NCBI GenBank assembly: GCA_964350895.1
Contig: CAYGMG010000037.1
Coordinates: 1-29,645, forward strand
Length of the DNA: 29,645 nt
Direction of reading: 5' to 3'
Source: Pseudomarimonas sp964350895
GTDB taxonomy: Bacteria > Pseudomonadota > Gammaproteobacteria > Xanthomonadales > Xanthomonadaceae
Shown: piece by piece, positions 1 to 7,592 of the stretch
Layout: every line of letters starts with the position of its first letter
How positions within the stretch are numbered: position 1 is the stretch's first letter
Notes under the pieces: model-generated
What the model was told of the DNA's origin: nothing
The model's database searches: none
What the model saw: the letters and a program-made list of their open reading frames with translations, nothing else
Program-made: the position numbers and the translations under genes

Positions 1-48
1 CGACGCATCCGCGTCGCGACTTCAACAACATACTTCCGGAACAGGACA

Positions 49-903
49 CTAGCGCTTGTGGCGGAACGCCGCCTCCAGCTGACCCTCGCCAAACCCCTCG
101 GGCGCAGTGCCTTCGCTGGCGAAGCGGTAGAGGGCAGCCGAGTAGATGCCGCTCAATGCGGCCTGAACAAGGCCAAGCAGCAGGACCACGATCACCGTCA
201 GCACGCCGATCCCGATGGCCAGGGTCGGCATCTGCTGCACGCCGGCAAACACCGCAAGACCGATGCCCAGGACCAGCACCGCGAACACCAGCAGCCCGCC
301 TACGAGGCCGATGCCGCCGTTGCCGACCAGATTCTCGCCCCAGGTCTTGCGCAGCATCTGCGCGCTTTGCTTGACCGCGTCGATCGGCCCGACGTTCTGC
401 GCCACCAGCACCGGCACCACGAGAAAACTGGCCACGGTCCAGGCCACGCCCAGCAGGCCCGCCACCCAGCGGCCAATCCAGCCGGCGCGCTGCTGCAATG
501 CGCGCAGCAGCAGGCCGACAGTCGCCGCGATCAGCGCATAGCCGAAGATTGCGCCGATCTTGGAGAAGGCAATGCGGAAACCGTCGGAAACGGTGGGATC
601 GCCGCCCTTGAGCCGAATCAGGGCCGCACCGACCAGGGCCGAATTGAAGAAGAAGATCACGAAGTACTGGCAAAGGTAGAAGGCAAACGCCCAGGCCGCC
701 ATGGCCAGGTCAAAGCCCTCCTCGCTGACCTCGGAAAAGGCATCGCCACCGCCAAGCAGGCCGAGCGGCAGGATGAAGCTGGCCGCGACCAGCAGGGTCG
801 CGACCGCGCTGATCAGCGGGAACACCAGCAGTTCGCTGTCCGAGCGCAGCACCGCGGCGCTGGCCTTGATCAGCGACCAGCTGCGGGAAAAAGTGGCGAA
901 CAT
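49..903 (-). CDS. Multi-pass inner-membrane protein (DUF6159-like)
   Basis: Integral membrane protein of 284 residues with no recognised catalytic motif. I see about six hydrophobic stretches, including LLVFPLISAVATLLVAASF near the N-terminus, an FYLCQYFVIFFFNSALVGA segment, a central GYALIAATVGLLL segment and two C-terminal stretches rich in G, V and L. The pattern resembles the DUF6159 family of uncharacterised membrane proteins. An ATG at 903 was preferred to the start 33 bases upstream, because AGGGGAG lies just before it and MFATFSRSW suits a cytoplasmic N-terminus. It is the last gene of the minus-strand run that starts at tsaD, 90 bases after folK, so it could be co-transcribed or have its own promoter. 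Function is unknown; the family call is from sequence feel only. Confidence 0.75.
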   Translation of the reverse strand: MFATFSRSWSLIKASAAVLRSDSELLVFPLISAVATLLVAASFILPLGLLGGGDAFSEVSEEGFDLAMAAWAFAFYLCQYFVIFFFNSALVGAALIRLKGGDPTVSDGFRIAFSKIGAIFGYALIAATVGLLLRALQQRAGWIGRWVAGLLGVAWTVASFLVVPVLVAQNVGPIDAVKQSAQMLRKTWGENLVGNGGIGLVGGLLVFAVLVLGIGLAVFAGVQQMPTLAIGIGVLTVIVVLLLGLVQAALSGIYSAALYRFASEGTAPEGFGEGQLEAAFRHKR

Positions 904-993
904 GGCGTGGACTCCCCTGAGCGATGCGCGAATCATAGCGCCGCGCGACGCCCTGCACCGAGTCGCGGCGGTGAAGCCTCGCCCCTGCCGCAG

Positions 994-1482
994 CTACTGC
1001 GACGCTACCTGCCGCCCGCCGTGACTGGCGAAATCGGGATGCGCCCGCCACAGCGCGCGAAGCGTCAATCCGCTGAGCGGGTCGACGAAGTCGGGGGCGA
1101 TCTCGGCCAGCGGTGCGAGCACGAAGGCATGCTGCAGCTCCGGGCGCGGCAGCTGCAGGTTGCCCGGCCCCTGCATCACCAGGTCGTCATAGAAGACGAT
1201 GTCGATATCCAGCGTGCGTGAGGAAAAACGCGGCACGTCGCGACGCCGGCCATGGGCGTCTTCCAGCGCATGCAGCCAGTCGTTGAGCGCCTCGGGCGAC
1301 AGATCGGTATCGATCTGCGCAGCCGCGTTGAGGAAGTCCTCGCCCTCGAAACCGACGGCCGGCGTGCGCAGGTAGGCGGACACCTGCAGCGCACCGAAGC
1401 GCTCGCGGAGTGCCGCGACCGCGGCATCGAGGTGGCGCTCGGGCTGCATATTGGAGCCAAGGCTGAGCAGGGCCGTCGCCAC
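994..1482 (-). CDS. folK: 2-amino-4-hydroxy-6-hydroxymethyldihydropteridine pyrophosphokinase
   Basis: HPPK transfers pyrophosphate from ATP to 6-hydroxymethyl-7,8-dihydropterin, the step after FolB in folate synthesis, in the cytoplasm. The 162-residue length fits the family (about 160). Visible motifs are the N-terminal LSLGSN, the FEGEDFLNAA segment of the pterin pocket, the basic GRRRDVPRFSSRTLD loop and the metal-binding DIDIVFYDD (two Asp that hold Mg-ATP). The start is a GTG whose first base is the last base of the upstream channel gene's TAG stop, so the two genes overlap by one base and are probably translationally coupled. folB lies two genes upstream in the same run, which supports the assignment. 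Confidence 0.95.
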   Translation of the reverse strand: MATALLSLGSNMQPERHLDAAVAALRERFGALQVSAYLRTPAVGFEGEDFLNAAAQIDTDLSPEALNDWLHALEDAHGRRRDVPRFSSRTLDIDIVFYDDLVMQGPGNLQLPRPELQHAFVLAPLAEIAPDFVDPLSGLTLRALWRAHPDFASHGGRQVASQ

Positions 1483-2726
1483 TACTTGGCCTTGCCGAAA
1501 GCGCGCCGCAGGTCGGCCGAGCCCGGCTCCTGGAACAGCTGCAGATCAAACTCGGAAAGGATCGACAGCAAGTGGTCGAAGATATCCGCCTGGATCGTCT
1601 CGTACTCGGCCCAGGCGGTGGTGTTGGTGAAGCAGTACAGCTCGAGCGGCAGGCCGGTTGGCGTCGGCGCCAGCTGGCGGACCATCACCGTCATGTTCTG
1701 GTGGATCTTCGGGTGGTGGCGGACATAGGCCTCGCAGTAGGCGCGAAAGGTGCCGAGATTGGTCAGCCGCCGGGTGTTGACTGCCTCCACGCCGTCCTCG
1801 CGCAACTGCTCGTTCCAGCGCCGGATCTCGCCTCGCTTGTGCTCCAGGTAGTCGCGGATCAGGGCGAAGCGCCCAAGCCGGCCGATCTCGTCCTCGCGCA
1901 GGAAACGCGCCGAGTGCTGGTCGAGCAGCAGGGCGCGCTTGATGCGCCGCCCACCGGACTCACTCATCCCGCGCCAGTTCTTGAAGCTCTCGCTGATCAG
2001 CCGGTAGGTCGGGATGCTGGTGATGGTCTTGTCGAAGTTCTGCACCTTGACCGTGTGCAGGGCGATGTCGACCACATCGCCATCGGCGCCCAGCGACGGC
2101 ATCTGGATCCAGTCGCCGACCCGCAGCATGTCGTGGCTGGAGATCTGGATGCCGGCGACCAGGGACAGCAAAGTGTCGCGGAACACCAGCAGCAGCACCG
2201 CAGTCAGCGCGCCAAGGCCGGACAGCAGGAGCAGGGGCGAGCGCTCGATCAGCACCGCCACCATGATGATCGCGCTGAGCAGGTAGATCACCAGCTGGGC
2301 GACCTGCACATAGCCCTTGATCGGCCGGGCCCGTGCGCGATCCGGGCTGCGCTGTTCGTAGAGCTGGTTGATCGTGCCGAGCAGGTTGGCCAGTGCCAGG
2401 GCCAAGGTCAGCACCATGTAGGCCAGGGCCACGTTGCGGGTGACCCGGACGATTTCGTCGATCACCTCGGGCACGGCGCCGATGCCGAGATAGATCACCA
2501 GAGCTGGCACCACGTGGGCCATGCGCCGGATCACCCCGCGGTCGAGCAGGGCATCGTCCCAGGTCGCCTGGCTGGCGCGCACCAGCCGGCTAAGCACGCG
2601 CAGCAGGATGCGTCGGGTGACGAAATCGGCCAGCCACGCCGCCAGCAGAAGCAGGGACAGACCGATCAGGGTCCTGATCCAGGGATACTCGGTGTTGTGC
2701 CAGAAGGCCTGCAGTGATTCCAGCAT
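1482..2726 (-). CDS. ybdG: MscS-family mechanosensitive channel, YbdG/MscM-like
   Basis: A 414-residue inner-membrane protein that should gate in response to membrane tension during osmotic downshift. Several N-terminal membrane helices come first (WIRTLIGLSLLLLAAWLADF, then segments near residues 70-110 and 150-185). The MscS pore-lining helix and beta domain follow around GLGALTAVLLLVFRDTLLSLVAG and VGDWIQMPSLGADGDVVDI. The segment QNFDKTITSIPTYRLISESF followed by NWRGM and SGGRRIKR is typical of the YbdG branch rather than small MscS. Length matches E. coli YbdG (about 415). It begins 9 bases after folB and shares one base with folK. A mechanosensitive channel inside a folate/tRNA-modification run has no obvious functional link to its neighbours. 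Confidence 0.88.
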   Translation of the reverse strand: MLESLQAFWHNTEYPWIRTLIGLSLLLLAAWLADFVTRRILLRVLSRLVRASQATWDDALLDRGVIRRMAHVVPALVIYLGIGAVPEVIDEIVRVTRNVALAYMVLTLALALANLLGTINQLYEQRSPDRARARPIKGYVQVAQLVIYLLSAIIMVAVLIERSPLLLLSGLGALTAVLLLVFRDTLLSLVAGIQISSHDMLRVGDWIQMPSLGADGDVVDIALHTVKVQNFDKTITSIPTYRLISESFKNWRGMSESGGRRIKRALLLDQHSARFLREDEIGRLGRFALIRDYLEHKRGEIRRWNEQLREDGVEAVNTRRLTNLGTFRAYCEAYVRHHPKIHQNMTVMVRQLAPTPTGLPLELYCFTNTTAWAEYETIQADIFDHLLSILSEFDLQLFQEPGSADLRRAFGKAK

Positions 2727-2735
2727 CAGGATTCC

Positions 2736-3092
2736 TTATTGCTTGCGTCCGCGCTCGATCATCACCCCGACCGCAATCGCCCCGCGCACCGCGCCGGGCT
2801 TGCTCAGCTTGAGCTTTACGTGGGCAACATCGAACTCGGACAGGATGATCTCGGCGCAGCGCTCGGCCAGGGTTTCGACCAGGCCAAAGCTCGACGCCGA
2901 CACATAGGCGATCAAGCGCTTGCTGACCGCCTTGTAGTCCAGGGTGTCGCTGATCTGGTCACTGGCCGCCGGCACACGGTTGTCGAAGGCCATCTCGACG
3001 TCGAAGCGCAGCGGCTGGCGGATCCGCCGCTCCCAGTCGTAGATGCCGATCAGGGCTTCGATCTCCAGCCCCTCGATGAAAACCTTGTCCAT
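2736..3092 (-). CDS. folB: Dihydroneopterin aldolase
   Basis: FolB cleaves 7,8-dihydroneopterin to 6-hydroxymethyl-7,8-dihydropterin and glycolaldehyde, giving the substrate of FolK encoded two genes downstream. The 118-residue length is normal. Family landmarks are VFIEGLEIEALIGIYDWERR near the N-terminus, with the conserved Glu after the Trp, and KLKLSKPGAVRGA near residue 100, with the catalytic Lys before Pro-Gly. LVETLAERCAEIIL is the typical central helix. It starts 18 bases after the tsaD stop and ends 9 bases before the channel gene, so it is almost certainly part of the same transcript. Confidence 0.96.
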   Translation of the reverse strand: MDKVFIEGLEIEALIGIYDWERRIRQPLRFDVEMAFDNRVPAASDQISDTLDYKAVSKRLIAYVSASSFGLVETLAERCAEIILSEFDVAHVKLKLSKPGAVRGAIAVGVMIERGRKQ

Positions 3093-3110
3093 CCGCTTGC
3101 AGTATCCGGC

Positions 3111-4127
3111 TCAGGAAAGCGGCTGCAAGCCTGCCATATCCCAGCGTGGATGTACCGAGACGGCCGTTCCCTCATGCTGCCCCGCGGCCAGCCGCAGGGC
3201 GCCGGCAAAGGCGATCATCGCCCCGTTGTCGGTGCAGAAGTCGGGGCGCGGGAAACACACCCGCAAGCTGTGCCGACGCGCGAATGCCTGCAGCCGATCG
3301 CGCAGGGCGAGATTGGCGCCCACCCCGCCGGCAACCACCAGGGTCGGCGCCCCGGTCTCGCGCATCGCCCGCTCGCATTTGATCGCCAGGGTCTCGACCA
3401 CGGCGTCCTGGAAACCGAGGGCGATATCGCAGCGGGTCTGCTCGCTCTGGTCGCTGTCCTGCCAGGCCAACAGGACCTGGGTCTTCAGTCCGGAGAAGCT
3501 GAAGTCGAGACCCGGACGATCGGTCATCGGCCGCGAGAAGCGGAAACGCCCGGCAATTCCCTGCCCGGCGATCCGCGCCAGCGCCGGGCCGCCCGGGTAC
3601 GGCAGGCCCATCAGCTTGGCGGTCTTGTCGAAGGCCTCGCCGGCAGCGTCATCGAGCGTCTGTCCGAGCAGCCGGTAGCGGCCCACGGCCTCGACCTGCA
3701 TCAGCTGGGTGTGGCCGCCGGAAACCAGCAGGGCAACGAACGGCGGCGCCGGCGGGTCGTCCTCCAGCAGCGGCGCCAGCAGATGGCCTTCCATGTGGTG
3801 CACGCCGATCGCCGGCACATCCAGAGCAAAGGCCAGCGCCCTACCGGCCGCAGCGCCAACCAGCAGCGCGCCGACCAGTCCCGGACCTGCGGTGTAAGCC
3901 ACCCCGGAGATCGCCTGCCGCGCGAGTCCTGCATCGGCCAGGCACTGATCAACCAGCGGCCAGAGCCGGCGCACGTGGTCGCGGCTGGCCAGTTCCGGGA
4001 CCACCCCACCATACTCGGCGTGCAGGGCGATCTGGGTGTGCAAACGGTGCGCCAGCAGGCCGCGCTGCGCGTCGTAGAGCGCAACGCCGGTCTCATCGCA
4101 GGAGGTTTCGATGCCGAGAACGGCCAC
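3111..4127 (-). CDS. tsaD: tRNA N6-adenosine threonylcarbamoyltransferase TsaD
   Basis: TsaD (old name Gcp/YgjD) transfers the threonylcarbamoyl group to A37 of ANN-decoding tRNAs, working with TsaB and TsaE. The 338-residue protein opens with VLGIETSCDETGVALYD. It has the metal-binding HHMEGH motif, YGGVVPELASRDH, and the nucleotide-binding VSGGHTQ and DDAAGEAFDK segments, all intact. The start is a GTG at 4127 placed where the family begins; no good Shine-Dalgarno sequence precedes it. It is the first gene of the minus-strand run and is divergent from rpsU across 97 bases, the usual arrangement of these two genes in many gammaproteobacteria. A TATGAT on the minus strand at 4169-4174 could be its -10, overlapping the rpsU -10. 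Confidence 0.97.
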   Translation of the reverse strand: MAVLGIETSCDETGVALYDAQRGLLAHRLHTQIALHAEYGGVVPELASRDHVRRLWPLVDQCLADAGLARQAISGVAYTAGPGLVGALLVGAAAGRALAFALDVPAIGVHHMEGHLLAPLLEDDPPAPPFVALLVSGGHTQLMQVEAVGRYRLLGQTLDDAAGEAFDKTAKLMGLPYPGGPALARIAGQGIAGRFRFSRPMTDRPGLDFSFSGLKTQVLLAWQDSDQSEQTRCDIALGFQDAVVETLAIKCERAMRETGAPTLVVAGGVGANLALRDRLQAFARRHSLRVCFPRPDFCTDNGAMIAFAGALRLAAGQHEGTAVSVHPRWDMAGLQPLS

Positions 4128-4144
4128 GGGGCTGGGTTTCCGCC

Positions 4145-4173
4145 TTGCGAAGGTGAATCGGGGCCGTTATCAT
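4145..4173 (+). promoter_or_regulatory. Sigma-70-type promoter of rpsU
   Basis: TTGCGA at 4145-4150 and TATCAT at 4168-4173 are separated by exactly 17 bases. They lie about 50 bases before the rpsU start, in the short gap divergent from tsaD. Both hexamers are close to consensus. The transcript start would fall near 4180. Confidence 0.7.
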
Positions 4174-4223
4174 ACGCGGCTCCCCGCAACCCGGGGACAT
4201 CAGCGATCAATCCCGGAGACACC

Positions 4224-4439
4224 ATGCCCAGCGTTAAAGTCCGCGAAAACGAGCCTTTTGAGTTTGCCCTGCGTCGCTTCAAGCGCACCTGCGAGAAGGC
4301 CGGCGTCCTCGCCGAAACCCGCAAGCGCGAGTATTACGAGAAGCCGACCCAAGAGCGCAAGCGCAAGGCCGCCGCGGCTGTAAAGCGCCACCTCCGTCGC
4401 GTTTCCCGCGACGTGACCAAGCGCCAGCGCCTCTACTGA
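4224..4439 (+). CDS. rpsU: 30S ribosomal protein S21
   Basis: Small-subunit ribosomal protein of 71 residues, the normal length. It begins MPSVKVRENEPFEFALRRFK and continues through CEKAGVLAETRKREYYEKPT to a strongly basic C-terminus, all diagnostic of S21. The ATG at 4224 is preceded by CCGGAGAC. It has its own promoter at 4145-4173 and is followed by a strong hairpin at 4455-4489. In enterobacteria rpsU heads the rpsU-dnaG-rpoD operon; here dnaG lies 6 kb further on. Confidence 0.98.
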   Translation: MPSVKVRENEPFEFALRRFKRTCEKAGVLAETRKREYYEKPTQERKRKAAAAVKRHLRRVSRDVTKRQRLY

Positions 4440-4454
4440 TCGCCGCTGTCCCCC

Positions 4455-4495
4455 GAAAAGCCGGCCGCGCCTTGCGCTGCCGGCTTTTCGTGTTT
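4455..4495 (+). terminator. Intrinsic terminator after rpsU
   Basis: GAAAAGCCGGC at 4455-4465 pairs perfectly with GCCGGCTTTTC at 4479-4489 (11 pairs, 13-base loop). A short T-containing tract, GTGTTTG, follows. It lies 15 bases after the rpsU stop. It may act as an attenuator, since yqeY follows on the same strand. Confidence 0.8.
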
Positions 4496-4568
4496 GTGCG
4501 ACGCAAACCTGCCCGGCCTTGCCAGGCCGCGGTCAGCCGGTCGCCACGTTTCCCATAGGAGCCTCGCC

Positions 4569-5015
4569 ATGAGCCTGCGCCAGCAGTTGACCGAAGACAT
4601 GAAGGCCGCCATGAAGGGCGGCGAGAAGGAACGCCTCGGGGTGATCCGGCTGATCAATGCCGCGATCAAGCAGCGCGAGGTGGACGAGCGCATCGAGATC
4701 ACCGATGCCGTGGTCCTGGCCGTGCTGGAGAAGATGCTCAAGCAGCGCAAGGACTCGGTCAGCCAGTACGAAGCCGCCGCCCGCGAGGACCTGGCCGCCA
4801 TCGAGCGCTTCGAGATCGGCGTCATTCAGGGCTACCTGCCGGCACAGATGAGCGAAACCGAGCTCGACGCCGCCATCGCCGCTGCCATCAGCAGCAGCGG
4901 CGCCGCCGGTCCCGCCGACATGGGCAAGGTCATGGCCGTGCTCAAGCCGGCCATCGCCGGCAAGGCCGACATGGGCCAGGCCTCGGCACGGGTCAAGGCC
5001 GCCCTCGCCGGCTGA
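4569..5015 (+). CDS. yqeY: GatB/YqeY domain protein
   Basis: A 148-residue cytoplasmic protein of the YqeY family, related to the C-terminal tRNA-binding tail of amidotransferase subunit GatB. Its exact role is unsettled. The characteristic start MSLRQQLTEDMKAAMKGGEK is followed by RLGVIRLINAAIKQREVDER, a helical region with KQRKDSVSQYEAAAREDLA, the IGVIQGYLPAQMSE segment and the C-terminal GKVMAVLKPAIAGKADMGQAS. The ATG at 4569 has GGAGCC about 9 bases upstream. Its place after rpsU matches the gene order in many proteobacteria, where it is followed by dnaG; here a protease gene follows. Confidence 0.95.
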   Translation: MSLRQQLTEDMKAAMKGGEKERLGVIRLINAAIKQREVDERIEITDAVVLAVLEKMLKQRKDSVSQYEAAAREDLAAIERFEIGVIQGYLPAQMSETELDAAIAAAISSSGAAGPADMGKVMAVLKPAIAGKADMGQASARVKAALAG

Positions 5016-5027
5016 ACCCGGCGCAGC

Positions 5028-5052
5028 ACAAGCGGGGCAACGCCCCGCTTGT
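5028..5052 (+). terminator. Strong hairpin after yqeY
   Basis: ACAAGCGGGGC (5028-5038) pairs perfectly with GCCCCGCTTGT (5042-5052) around a 3-base loop, 12 bases after the yqeY stop. No T tract follows on the plus strand, so it may only be a weak terminator or an RNA-stabilising 3' end. Confidence 0.6.
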
Positions 5053-5076
5053 CCGAGCCCAACACAACGTTACACT
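5049..5076 (+). promoter_or_regulatory. Possible promoter of the M48 protease gene
   Basis: TTGTCC at 5049-5054 and TACACT at 5071-5076 are 16 bases apart, 23 bases before the chosen start at 5099. The -35 overlaps the right arm of the hairpin at 5028-5052. It is a moderate match only. Confidence 0.35.
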
Positions 5077-5098
5077 GAGCGCTTCTCCATTGCGGACG

Positions 5099-6607
5099 AT
5101 GCCGATGCGCGCGTGGTTCGTGTGCCTTCTGTTGTCGAGCACGCCGGCGCTGGCAGACAGCCAGCTGTTCCTGGTCTCTGAGCTCGCTGAGGCCTCGCCC
5201 GATGCCGCACTGCGGGCGCAGGCGACGGCGCTGCAGCAGATGTACGACGCGCTCTCCCAGCGCGCCGATGTCGAGGCCACCCTGCTCTATTCCGATAGCC
5301 AGGACGTCAACGCGTTCGCCACCGAGGTGGGCGAGACCCGGATCGTCGTGGTCAACCGCGGCCTGCTGGATCTGCTCGAGAAGGATCGCGACGCGGTAGC
5401 CGCCGTCCTCGGTCACGAGCTGGCTCATCACAAGGCGGATCACGTGCGCGCGGGGCAGCGCAAGCAGCAGGGCGTCAAGCTGCTCGGCACCCTGCTCGGC
5501 GCGGTGGTCGGCGCCCAGCTTGGCGAACGCCACGGCCAGCTTGCTGGCGCTCTGGGTGGAGCGGCGGTCGGCGTCGGCGCCACCCTGGTTGCGCTGAAGT
5601 TCAATCGCAGCCAGGAGATGGAGGCTGATCGCCTCAGCGTGGAGTGGCTCGCGCAGGGCGACTTCCAGCCGCAAGGCATGCTCCGCCTGCAATCCGCTTT
5701 CGGGGAACTGGGTAGCACCAAGGCGAGTATTTTCGACACCCATCCGCGCAGCGAGAAGCGCTACAAGGCGGCCCAGCAGCTGATCGCAGCCCTGCCCACC
5801 GCGGCGCCAACAGGCGGCCGGCTGCCCCTGGTAGACGCCGTTGCGCTGGCGCGGGCCGAATCGCAGATCGCCCAGGACCGGGCATCAGCGCTGGCACAAG
5901 CGCTGCAGGACGAGCTCCCGGGACAACCCAGCGCGGCGGCCCTGGCGCCGGTGGAGGGCATCGGCTTTGAGCAGTTCGCCGCACTCAACAACCGCCTGAT
6001 CCAGGGGAGCGAAGCTGACAAGCCGGCGCTCCTGCGCGAGTTCTCCCTGGACCAAGCCGGCTATCAGCGGGTCAGCGAGACCTTCACTGCGCGGATGCAG
6101 GAAATCCCCGAGCTCGCCGCGCACTACAGCCCAGCCTATCTGCGTGCCAGTCTGGGGCCGCTCGCCGCGCATGGCCGCGATGCCGCCGACTCGATCAGTC
6201 ACGGCAAGCCACTTGCCCTCGACCCGCCCTATCCGCTCGCATCGGCGGTTGCGATGTTGCGCGCCGTGCATGAGGAGGGCGCCTTCGCGCTGGAGGGCGA
6301 GGCACGCACCGAGTTCGAGCGCCGCGAACTGGCCGCCCACGGTGTCTCTCTGTACGACTTCGCCATCGGGCACAACTGGTGGATGCGCAAGGCGCGGATC
6401 GACAGCGTGCTCGGCGACCAGCAAACCCTGCGCGCGCTGGCCTCCGCGTTCCTGCCACGCGAAACGGACCGCGGGCGTGCAGGGGTGCGGATCGGTTCGG
6501 GCGTCAGCGTCGGCGACAACGTCCGCATCGGCGGCCGCGCCAGCAACGCGCAGGACGCCGCCGATGACGAGGTGCTTGAGCCGGAATCCCAAGACGACCA
6601 GCGCTGA
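5099..6607 (+). CDS. Secreted M48-family zinc metalloprotease
   Basis: Probable periplasmic zinc metalloprotease of 502 residues. An N-terminal signal peptide, MRAWFVCLLLSSTPALA, would be cleaved before DSQLF. The catalytic HELAH motif is at residues 106-110. The third zinc ligand is in the EMEADRLSVEW motif about 75 residues on, and THPRSEKRYKAA follows, as in BepA/LoiP-like M48 proteins. A Gly/Ala/Val-rich stretch between the two motifs (LLGTLLGAVVGAQLG) is hydrophobic. The C-terminal 300 residues show no motif I know; the far end is acidic (DDEVLEPESQDDQR). TTG at 5090, ATG at 5099 and ATG at 5105 are all possible starts, none with a good ribosome site. It may take part in outer-membrane protein quality control; that is inferred from the family. 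Confidence 0.88.
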   Translation: MPMRAWFVCLLLSSTPALADSQLFLVSELAEASPDAALRAQATALQQMYDALSQRADVEATLLYSDSQDVNAFATEVGETRIVVVNRGLLDLLEKDRDAVAAVLGHELAHHKADHVRAGQRKQQGVKLLGTLLGAVVGAQLGERHGQLAGALGGAAVGVGATLVALKFNRSQEMEADRLSVEWLAQGDFQPQGMLRLQSAFGELGSTKASIFDTHPRSEKRYKAAQQLIAALPTAAPTGGRLPLVDAVALARAESQIAQDRASALAQALQDELPGQPSAAALAPVEGIGFEQFAALNNRLIQGSEADKPALLREFSLDQAGYQRVSETFTARMQEIPELAAHYSPAYLRASLGPLAAHGRDAADSISHGKPLALDPPYPLASAVAMLRAVHEEGAFALEGEARTEFERRELAAHGVSLYDFAIGHNWWMRKARIDSVLGDQQTLRALASAFLPRETDRGRAGVRIGSGVSVGDNVRIGGRASNAQDAADDEVLEPESQDDQR

Positions 6608-6895
6608 TCGCCTGCAGGGTCCGCCGAGCGCCGGCGCTACCGGGCGACCGCGGTCCAGGAAGCCTCTGAACAAGTCCAGCGCCCCGCGCCGGAGGTTGTG
6701 CAGCCGGCCAGTAAGGCGCGCGTCGCGGGGTGTGGTGGTGCCACAGCCAAGGCGCGTAACGCAGCTGGATGGCTGCACAATCCCGGCCCGAAGGGTTGCC
6801 ACCGGCCACGCGGATGTCGCCGGGCCTTGCCTGTCCCGCACGCTGATGCGCCACCCCGTGCGTTGCGGCCAGCACCCCGGACGTCCTGGGCTGAT
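6608..6895. other. Gene-free stretch before the TetR gene
   Basis: No credible coding region is seen. The only structure I can support is the nested inverted repeat at 6696-6780. Reading frames on both strands here are Arg/Pro/Ala-rich and have no start signals. Confidence 0.6.
6696..6780. repeat. Nested inverted repeat (possible MITE or structured RNA)
   Basis: TTGTGCAGCC at 6696-6705 is the exact reverse complement of GGCTGCACAA at 6771-6780. Inside lies a second perfect hairpin, TGTGG-TGGTG-CCACA, at 6731-6745. The motif AAGGCGCG occurs twice in direct orientation between the arms. Its nature is unknown: a relic of a small mobile element or a structured untranslated RNA are both possible. 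Confidence 0.5.
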
Positions 6896-6924
6896 TTGAC
6901 CGCAGCTATTAATTCATGCATTAA
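6896..6924 (+). promoter_or_regulatory. Promoter of the tetR-exporter operon, possibly leaderless
   Basis: TTGACC at 6896-6901 and CATTAA at 6919-6924 are 17 bases apart. A start point 7 to 9 bases after the -10 falls at 6931-6933, on or next to the ATG at 6933. No Shine-Dalgarno sequence precedes that ATG, as expected for a leaderless message. Confidence 0.55.
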
Positions 6925-6925
6925 T
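6908..6925. promoter_or_regulatory. Palindromic operator, probable TetR binding site
   Basis: ATTAATTCATGCATTAAT is an 18-bp palindrome with 16 of 18 positions symmetric. It is AT-rich in a GC-rich region, covers the -10 hexamer and ends 7 bases before the regulator's start codon. Position and symmetry fit autorepression by the TetR protein. Confidence 0.7.
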
Positions 6926-6932
6926 TGATTCC

Positions 6933-7592
6933 ATGGACAGCACGCACGCCCCTCCTCGTCGCCCCGGCCGCCCCGGCCCGCGCCAGTCTGCAGCGGCCGA
7001 CGCCGACCGCCTGCTGGATACCGCGGTGACCCTGTTCGCTCGTCACGGCATCGCCGCCACGACCTTGCGCCGTGTCGCGCAGAGCGCCGGGGTGAGCCCG
7101 GCCATGCTGCACTACCACTTCGGCGACAAGGACGGCCTGGTCGCCGCGGCCATCGCGCAGCGCATCCTGCCCGCGGTCGAGGGCCTGCGCGGCGCGGTGA
7201 CCGCCGCCGGTGAGAACCCAAGGGCGATCGTGCAGGGCTTCCTGGCCGCAGCCCTGCAGTTGGGGCAAAGCCATCCCTGGCTGCCGGGACTGTGGGTGCG
7301 CGAGGTGCTCTGCGAAGGGGGCGCGCTGCGCGAGCTACTGGTCGGACGGGTCGCCGACATCCTGCCCAAGGCGCTGGCCCAGCACTTCGCCAAGGCACGC
7401 GATGCCGGCCGCATCGCAGCGGCGCTTGATCCACGCTTGATGGTGGTCAGCCTTCTTGGGCTGAGCCTGTTTCCGCTCGCCGCGGCGCCGATCTGGCGCC
7501 AGGTGTTCGCCGCGGACGATATCGGCACCGAGCAGATGCTCGCCCACACCTTGGCCCTGATCGGCCCCGGACTGGAGCCCCCCGATGCGTAG
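6933..7592 (+). CDS. TetR-family transcriptional repressor of the ABC exporter operon
   Basis: DNA-binding regulator of 219 residues. A basic, Pro-rich N-terminal tail (PPRRPGRPGPRQ) precedes the helix-turn-helix domain: ADRLLDTAVTLFARHGIAAT, then TLRRVAQSAGVSPAMLHYHF and GDKDGL, the canonical TetR recognition region. The rest is a helical ligand-binding domain, with a hydrophobic segment LMVVSLLGLSLFPLAAAPIW near residue 170. Gene order (regulator, HlyD-type adaptor, ATPase, permease) is that of E. coli cecR(ybiH)-ybhGFSR, so a CecR-like role is likely; the ligand is unknown. It overlaps the adaptor gene by 8 bases. The palindrome at 6908-6925 suggests self-repression. Confidence 0.92.
   Translation: MDSTHAPPRRPGRPGPRQSAAADADRLLDTAVTLFARHGIAATTLRRVAQSAGVSPAMLHYHFGDKDGLVAAAIAQRILPAVEGLRGAVTAAGENPRAIVQGFLAAALQLGQSHPWLPGLWVREVLCEGGALRELLVGRVADILPKALAQHFAKARDAGRIAAALDPRLMVVSLLGLSLFPLAAAPIWRQVFAADDIGTEQMLAHTLALIGPGLEPPDA

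Noticed and set aside
58..2717. Long plus-strand open frames opposite the membrane protein, folK and the channel gene
   Set aside because: These are antisense shadows in high-GC coding DNA; the minus-strand products have recognisable families, tight spacing and overlapping starts.
2739..4439. A 566-codon plus-strand open frame opposite folB and tsaD, which ends in the rpsU sequence
   Set aside because: Only its last 71 codons (from 4224) are real, as rpsU. The remainder is the antisense shadow of two well-supported genes and has Gln/His/Arg/Gly-biased composition typical of such shadows.
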